Shown: positions 58,925 through 64,000 of the stretch, one piece after another
Layout: every line of letters begins with the position of its first letter
Numbering within the stretch: the first letter of the stretch is position 1
The notes under the pieces: model-generated
Database searches by the model: none
What the model was told of the DNA's origin: nothing
Seen by the model: only the letters and a program-made list of their open reading frames with translations
Position numbers and translations under genes: made by a program
From: Curtobacterium sp. MCLR17_007
GTDB taxonomy: Bacteria; Actinomycetota; Actinomycetes; Actinomycetales; Microbacteriaceae
Direction of reading: 5' to 3'
NCBI RefSeq assembly: GCF_003234655.2
Contig: NZ_CP126271.1
Coordinates: 2,356,001-2,420,000, forward strand
DNA length: 64,000 nucleotides

Positions 58925-59887
58925 TCAGCCGACGCGGCGGCGGGCCTCCCAGGCGCTGGTGACCATCTGGTCGAGGGTGTGGCGCATCGCCCACTCGAGG
59001 TCGCGAGCGGCCGCTTCGCCGGTGGCGACGATGCGCGCCGGGTCTCCCGCGCGCCGCGGGGCCACGTCGGGCTCGAAGTCGATGCCGGTGCCGCGGGCCA
59101 TCGCGTCCATGATCTGCCGGACGCTCACCCCGTCACCGCTGCCGAGGTTGTAGGCGCGCTCGAGGGGCTCACCCGACTGGAGCTTCCGCGCCGCGACGGC
59201 GTGCGAGTGCGCGAGGTCGGCCACGTGCACGTAGTCGCGCACGCAGGTGCCGTCCGGCGTCGGGTAGTCCGTCCCGTTGATCCGCGGCGTGCGGCCGGCC
59301 AGCAGCGCGTCGAACACGAGCGGGAACAGGTTGTGCGGGCTGGCGTCGTACAGGTCCGGCTCCCCCGAGCCGACGACGTTGAAGTAGCGCAGCGACGTCG
59401 TGGTGAAGCCGCGGGCGACCTCCATGTCGCGGAGCAGCCACTCGCCGATCAGCTTCGACTCGCCGTAGGGCGACTCCGGGAGCTTGGGCGTGGACTCGAC
59501 GACGTTCTCGACGTCCGGCGTGCCGTACACGGCGGCGCTCGACGAGAAGACCACCTTGTCGACGTCGACGTCCGCCATCGCCCGCAGCAGCGTCGCCATC
59601 CCGGTGACGTTCTGCTCGTAGGTGTGCAGCGGCCGCTCGACCGACACCCCGGCGTACTTGAACCCCGCGACGTGCACCACCCCGGTCACGCCGTGGTCGC
59701 GCATCGTCCTGGCCAGCAGCTCGCCGTCCAGGATCGTGCCCTCGACGAACGGCACGTCCGTGGGCACGAAGCCCCGGAAGCCGCTCGAGAGGTCGTCGAA
59801 CGCGACCGTGTCGATGCCGGCGGCGCCCAGGGCGCGGACGACGTGGGACCCGATGTACCCGGCACCGCCGGTGACCAGCCAACTCAT
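58925..59887 (-). CDS. galE: UDP-glucose 4-epimerase
   Basis: 320 aa extended short-chain dehydrogenase. NAD-binding WLVTGGAGYIGSHVVRAL; catalytic Tyr-x3-Lys in SPYGESKLIGEWLL with SSSAAVYGTP before it; RAYNLGSGDGVSVRQIM near the C-terminus. It interconverts UDP-glucose and UDP-galactose for envelope sugars. The ATG at 59887 gives the family start MSWLVTGGAG and is 7 nt after TAGCGT (59895-59900), so an ATG three codons upstream is unlikely. Confidence 0.92.
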   Translation of the reverse strand: MSWLVTGGAGYIGSHVVRALGAAGIDTVAFDDLSSGFRGFVPTDVPFVEGTILDGELLARTMRDHGVTGVVHVAGFKYAGVSVERPLHTYEQNVTGMATLLRAMADVDVDKVVFSSSAAVYGTPDVENVVESTPKLPESPYGESKLIGEWLLRDMEVARGFTTTSLRYFNVVGSGEPDLYDASPHNLFPLVFDALLAGRTPRINGTDYPTPDGTCVRDYVHVADLAHSHAVAARKLQSGEPLERAYNLGSGDGVSVRQIMDAMARGTGIDFEPDVAPRRAGDPARIVATGEAAARDLEWAMRHTLDQMVTSAWEARRRVG

Positions 59888-59991
59888 GCTGGTCACGCTA
59901 GCGGACCCGTGCGACGCGTCCGGTGCGACCGCGCGGCCGGTGCGGGACGCGTGCGTGGAGCCGCAGCGTCCGACCGGGCCGACGGGATGGG

Positions 59992-61203
59992 TCAGGTCGT
60001 CGGCGTGCCCGTCGCGATGAAGACCGTCGACGTCAGCCCGGTCGCGGAGTCGGCCTCGACCGTGACGTCGCCCTCGTCCGGCGTGACGAAGCAGGACTCA
60101 CCCTGCCGCAGCAGTGTGGCCGACGTCGCGCCGACCAGCGTCACCACGCCCTCGGTGCAGACGGCGATCGAGGGACCGGAGAGCGGGGCGACGCCGCCCG
60201 TGCTCAGGCCGACCGGCCCGCCGTCGCCCGTGACCCGGACGAGTGCGAAGCCCACCCCCTCGGGGGCGAAGCGGTCGACACCGACCGCGAGCTGCTCCGG
60301 CTCGAGGAGCGGCGCCGGGTACGCCGTGAAGTCGAGCACGCGCAGGAGCTCCGGTACGTCGACGTGCTTCGGCGTGAGGCCACCGCGCAGCACGTTGTCC
60401 GACGGAGCCATCAGCTCGATGCCGAGGCCGTCGAGGTAGGCGTGGATGTTGCCGGCCGGCAGGTACATCGCCTGGCCGCGGGTCAGGGTGACGCGGTGCA
60501 TCAGCAGCGAGACCACGATGCCGGGGTCGCCGGGGTACGACTCGGCGAGTGACGCCACGGTGGCGGTGTTCGGGCTCGGGTCCTGCACGTCCTGGGCCAG
60601 GTGGCTGGCGGCGTCGATGACCGCCTGTGCGGACGGGTCGGCGGTCTCGAGCCAGCGGACCGTGTCCTCGAGGCCCTGCTGCAGGTGTGCCACGAGGGGG
60701 CCGAGCCGCCCGCTGCCGGCGTCCAGCACTTCGACGTCGGCCAGTGTCTCGCCGACCGGACGGAAGCCGCTGAGTGCCTCGAACCGCTCGCTCAGCGCCA
60801 CGACCAGCTCGGGCTTCGGGAACGGGTCCTTGTAGTTGCGCGCGGGGTCGTCGACCGGGACGCCGGCTGCCTCTTCGCGATCGAAGCCCTCGCGCGCCTG
60901 CTCCGGCGTGGGGTGCGCCTGCAGCGAGAGCGGTGCCGCAGCCGCCAGGACCTTGAGCAGGAACGGCAGGCCCGTGCGGTCGTCGCCGAGCGCGGTGTGC
61001 GGCTCCGCGGCGATCCAGTCGAGGACGGTGTCGGCGCCCCCGACCATCGCCGGGTTGACGACGACGCTCGGGCTGCCGGGGTGGGCTCCGAGCCAGAGTT
61101 CGGCCTGCGGAGCGCCGGTGACGGTCCGCCCGAGCAGCTCCGGGATGGCCGTGACGGATCCCCAGGCGTAGTCGCGCGGGGTGTTGGTGATGCCGAGGAA
61201 CAT
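59992..61203 (-). CDS. manA: Mannose-6-phosphate isomerase, class I
   Basis: 403 aa cupin-type zinc enzyme. It interconverts mannose 6-phosphate and fructose 6-phosphate, feeding GDP-mannose. Features: NTPRDYAWGSVTAIPELLG, zinc ligands in SLQAHPTPEQAREGFD (Q-x-H) and further E/H residues in PKPELVVALS, and the C-terminal GQAMYLPAGNIHAYLDGLGIELMAPSDNVLRGGLTPKHVD. The ATG at 61203 lies 6 nt after TACGCT (61210-61215). Its M. tuberculosis counterpart Rv3255c lies in the same neighbourhood. Confidence 0.95.
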   Translation of the reverse strand: MFLGITNTPRDYAWGSVTAIPELLGRTVTGAPQAELWLGAHPGSPSVVVNPAMVGGADTVLDWIAAEPHTALGDDRTGLPFLLKVLAAAAPLSLQAHPTPEQAREGFDREEAAGVPVDDPARNYKDPFPKPELVVALSERFEALSGFRPVGETLADVEVLDAGSGRLGPLVAHLQQGLEDTVRWLETADPSAQAVIDAASHLAQDVQDPSPNTATVASLAESYPGDPGIVVSLLMHRVTLTRGQAMYLPAGNIHAYLDGLGIELMAPSDNVLRGGLTPKHVDVPELLRVLDFTAYPAPLLEPEQLAVGVDRFAPEGVGFALVRVTGDGGPVGLSTGGVAPLSGPSIAVCTEGVVTLVGATSATLLRQGESCFVTPDEGDVTVEADSATGLTSTVFIATGTPTT

Positions 61204-61247
61204 GAGCCGAGCGTATCGGCCGCTCGCACGGCGTTAGCCTGGTCCCC

Positions 61248-62627
61248 GTGACGAACACCTGGCCCCTGGCCCGCGGAGCCGTGTCCGAGCGCGAGGCCTT
61301 CGCCTTCGCTGCCGCCGTCCTGTTCATCGTGTTCGCCGGCGACGCGCTCCCGAACACCCTGACGTGGTACGGCGCGGCCGTCGTGTGGGCCCTCGCCGGA
61401 GCCTGGGGCGTCGTGCTGGCGGTACGGGCGAAGCCGACGATCCAGCGGACGCCACGAGCGCTGTGGATCTTCCTCGGGTGGTGCCTGGTGACGACGCTGT
61501 GGTCGCACTGGTGGGCGGCCACGCTCGCGAGCATGGTGGCACAGGTCCTCTGTGCCCTGGTGGCGTTCGTCATCGCGTCGACACTGACCTGGCGGCGGAT
61601 CCTCGACGCCCTCAGCGTCGCCATGCGCTGGGTGCTCCTGCTGTCGCTCCTGTTCGAGGCCGTCGTGGCGGTCGTCGTCCGACACCCGATCGCACCGATC
61701 TGGACCCACTACGGCGACCGGCACATCCCCGACGCCTTCTACTTCTCACGAGCGGAGCTCTTCACCGGCGGGCGCATCCAGGGCCTGCCGGGCAACGCGA
61801 ACCTGCTGGCGATGGTCGCGCTGCTCGCCGCGATCGCCGTCGCCCTCCAGCTCGCCGAGGGCCGCATCCGCCGTGCCCGGGCGATCGGCTGGCTCGTCGT
61901 CGCAGCGGTGGTGTTCGTGCTCGCACGCTCCTCGACGATCGTCGTGGCGGCCGTCGTCGTCGCGGTGGTGGCGCTGGTGGCCCTGTGGATCCGGCGGACC
62001 CCCACCGAGCGCCGGACCCCGCGCTACCTCGCCGTCGCCGGTGTCGCCGTCGTCGTGGTCGCCGTCGGGGTGACGGCACGCGGCGCGCTGCTCGGGCTGC
62101 TCGGCAAGAGCTCGGACCTGACCGGACGCGGCGAGATCTGGTCGCAGGTGCAGGGCCTCATCGACCAGCACCCGGTCGTGGGGTGGGGCTGGATCGGCTA
62201 CTGGTGGCCCTCGATCCCGACGCTCGCCGACCTGGCGCACCGCAAGGGCGTCACGTACCTGCAGGCGCACGACGCGTACCTCGACGTGTGGATGCAGACC
62301 GGCATCATCGGGCTGGTGCTCTTCGCGATCTACGTCGTCACGACGCTGTCCCGCTCGTGGGCCTCGGCGACGCGGATCGGCTACGACGCCGCACTCCGCC
62401 CCCGGACCTTCGACGCGGTGTCGCTGCTGCCCCTGCTGGTCGTCGTGGCGCTCCTCGCGCAGTCGGTGGCCGAGTCGCGGTTGCTCTACCAGGGCAACTG
62501 GATCCTCTTCGCCCTCATCGCGATCAAGTCCCGGATCGTGCTGGTCGGCGAGGAGCCGGTGTCGATCGGTGACGGCCCGCGCACGCCGCCCGCGAAGCGC
62601 GAGTTCCGCTGGGCCGGCACGCGCTGA
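61248..62627 (+). CDS. O-antigen ligase / polysaccharide polymerase-like membrane protein
   Basis: 459 aa, about twelve hydrophobic segments. The Wzy/WaaL-type signatures are GRIQGLPGNANLLAMVALLA in mid-protein and the periplasmic loop LTGRGEIWSQVQGLIDQHPVVGWGWIGYWW followed by AHDAYLDVWMQTGIIGLVLFA, where the H-x-x-Y/L region is catalytic in homologues. It probably polymerises or ligates envelope or exopolysaccharide chains. The GTG at 61248 lies 7 nt after TAGCCT (61235-61240), a leaderless arrangement; it is divergent from manA, 44 nt apart. Confidence 0.87.
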   Translation: MTNTWPLARGAVSEREAFAFAAAVLFIVFAGDALPNTLTWYGAAVVWALAGAWGVVLAVRAKPTIQRTPRALWIFLGWCLVTTLWSHWWAATLASMVAQVLCALVAFVIASTLTWRRILDALSVAMRWVLLLSLLFEAVVAVVVRHPIAPIWTHYGDRHIPDAFYFSRAELFTGGRIQGLPGNANLLAMVALLAAIAVALQLAEGRIRRARAIGWLVVAAVVFVLARSSTIVVAAVVVAVVALVALWIRRTPTERRTPRYLAVAGVAVVVVAVGVTARGALLGLLGKSSDLTGRGEIWSQVQGLIDQHPVVGWGWIGYWWPSIPTLADLAHRKGVTYLQAHDAYLDVWMQTGIIGLVLFAIYVVTTLSRSWASATRIGYDAALRPRTFDAVSLLPLLVVVALLAQSVAESRLLYQGNWILFALIAIKSRIVLVGEEPVSIGDGPRTPPAKREFRWAGTR

Positions 62628-62642
62628 CCCCGTCCGAGCGGC

Positions 62643-63983
62643 TCACCGTCCGCCGAGCACCAGCGTGCAGGGCAGCGTCGTCCCCCATGGTGCCGTCTTC
62701 GCGTGCACCACACCCGACGGGTCGGCCCGGCACGCGTCCGTCTGCGACGCGACCTGCGGACGCCATGCCGGTCCCCCGCTGCGTTGCGTGTCGCCCGGCG
62801 CGACGTTCGTGACCGCCGCCGCGACCACCACCGCGATCGCCAGCCACCCGACCGACGCCCCGCCGATCGCGAGCCACGTCGAGCCGGCGTCGACCGACCG
62901 GCTCCGTCGGTCGATCAGCACCGATGCGGCCAGGACGACGCCCTCGGTCAGCAGCACGGCGGAGGCCGCCGCGTAGCGCGTCGGTGGCGCCGCGGTGAAG
63001 GCGGTGACCGCCTGCTCGCCCCACTGCCCGTTCGCGCTGGCGTTGAGGACGAGTGCGGCGGTCCACACCACGACGGAACCGATGCCGAGCGCCAGCACCT
63101 GCACCCGCGCGCGCCACGGACCGACGACGACCGCGACGACCAGCAGCACGGCCACGAGGACTGCGGGGAGGACCACGACGACGGCGCCGTGGTGCTCGAC
63201 CGCCGCGGCGACCGACCCCACCCGCCGGGTCCACGCCCCGGCGAGCGGCTGGAGCAGGTACCCGTGGACGACGTCCCGGATGCTCGGGTCCCCGGGTCGC
63301 GAGGCACGCTCGGTGGTGAGCGCGGTCGTCACCTGCGCGGCACCGGCGAGCACCGTGGCCACGGTGACCGGCAGCGCGCGGAGTCGGTCCCGGAGGCCCG
63401 GGCGCCACCAGGCGACGACGAGCAGGGGCGCGAACAGCAGCGTCTGCGGTTCGGTGAGGACGGCGCCGAGGGCGAGCACCGCGACGAGCGCGGACCCCCA
63501 CCACGTGCGGACCCGCGCGGCGAAGAGCCACGGAACCAGCACGAGCATGAACCAGTGCAGGTTCGCGGCGTTCCCGCTGATCTCGAAGGGCACGACGGGC
63601 ACCACCACGGGCACGGCCGCGAGCACCACGCGGAGCGGCCACGCGGGCACCAGGTCGCGCGCGAGCACGAACACCGCGGCCGAGACGACCCCGACGACGA
63701 CGCAGCACGCCCCGGCGACGGTGACCGCGTACTCCTCGATCGGACGCGCGAACCCGAGGTCGACGACCAGTCGCGGCAGCAGGTGCAGGTACCCGGCGTA
63801 CGGACGGAGCAGCGAGTCGACGGGCCCGTCCGCCAGCCGGTCGCGGAAGAAGGGCCCGCCGTCCTCGGCCCAGACCGTCGCCCGGGTGACCGGGCCGAGG
63901 CGGTACCAGGCGCCGGCGGTGGCGACGACGAGCACGACCAGCGCGGCGACCGCCGTGGGCAGGGTCCTCGGCGCGCGATCCAT
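62643..63983 (-). CDS. Multi-spanning membrane protein, possibly a GT-C-type glycosyltransferase
   Basis: 446 aa, about ten hydrophobic segments. The first extracytoplasmic loop has VWAEDGGPFF, an acidic pair in the position where GT-C transferases that use lipid-linked sugars carry their catalytic D/E residues. Family assignment is tentative. It is convergent with the polymerase-like gene (15 nt between stops) and starts at ATG 63983, 17 nt from the window edge. Confidence 0.65.
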   Translation of the reverse strand: MDRAPRTLPTAVAALVVLVVATAGAWYRLGPVTRATVWAEDGGPFFRDRLADGPVDSLLRPYAGYLHLLPRLVVDLGFARPIEEYAVTVAGACCVVVGVVSAAVFVLARDLVPAWPLRVVLAAVPVVVPVVPFEISGNAANLHWFMLVLVPWLFAARVRTWWGSALVAVLALGAVLTEPQTLLFAPLLVVAWWRPGLRDRLRALPVTVATVLAGAAQVTTALTTERASRPGDPSIRDVVHGYLLQPLAGAWTRRVGSVAAAVEHHGAVVVVLPAVLVAVLLVVAVVVGPWRARVQVLALGIGSVVVWTAALVLNASANGQWGEQAVTAFTAAPPTRYAAASAVLLTEGVVLAASVLIDRRSRSVDAGSTWLAIGGASVGWLAIAVVVAAAVTNVAPGDTQRSGGPAWRPQVASQTDACRADPSGVVHAKTAPWGTTLPCTLVLGGR

Positions 63984-64000
63984 CGCCGGCAGACGCTACC

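Overview
The window is about 71% GC and comes from an actinobacterium, most likely Microbacteriaceae and Curtobacterium-like. The genus is inferred from overall gene content and protein character; the phylum is secure from WhiB proteins, MtrAB-LpqB, PdtaS and the absence of tRNA genes in the rRNA spacer. I see no prophage, insertion sequence, CRISPR array or integron. The window is a stretch of core chromosome with a few accessory-looking modules.

Layout. 1-2.9 kb: the 5' end of a 23S rRNA gene, a tRNA-less spacer, a complete 16S rRNA gene and its leader and promoter, all on the minus strand. 3-17.6 kb: mainly amino-acid biosynthesis on the minus strand (FAH-family hydrolase, ilvE, leuB, serA, ilvC, ilvN, ilvB, ilvD), with mtlD and two small membrane proteins in between, then otsB-otsA for trehalose. 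17.7-24.4 kb: transport and stress genes (CorA-type channel, ArsB/SLC13-type transporter, MscS channel, amino-acid permease) and a VOC protein. 24.5-27.4 kb: a two-component system with a PepSY-type lipoprotein; the two promoters carry matching direct repeats at the same distance from the start codons. 27.4-30.6 kb: a SCO4848-like protein and an XRE / ImmA-IrrE / seven-helix membrane protein / alpha-beta hydrolase gene set, followed by tRNA-Lys(CTT).

30.8-61 kb: bcp and a membrane protein, then genes whose content and approximate order match the M. tuberculosis Rv3219-Rv3260c neighbourhood (whiB1, pdtaS, Rv3235-like, secA, hpf, comF, lpqB-mtrB-mtrA, sahH, DUF3499, Rv3259-like, whiB2, manA). 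Inserted opposite mtrA is a tightly overlapped operon: GPDPase-type membrane protein, DUF4129, DUF4350, MoxR ATPase, DUF58, next to SpoIIM-domain and RDD genes. 53.9-64 kb: envelope polysaccharide genes (DUF5719, a large GT2 fusion, galE, manA, O-antigen-ligase-like protein, GT-C-like membrane protein).

Two themes recur. First, at least fifteen genes have a TANNNT or CAGRCT hexamer ending 6-7 nt before the start codon, the arrangement of leaderless transcripts; I used this to choose starts. Second, a family of long GC-rich hairpins sharing a GGAGGCCCG(G)TG arm sits at gene ends, with half-copies inside three coding regions. Very long antisense reading frames (up to about 1,290 codons) are artefacts of GC-rich codon use.
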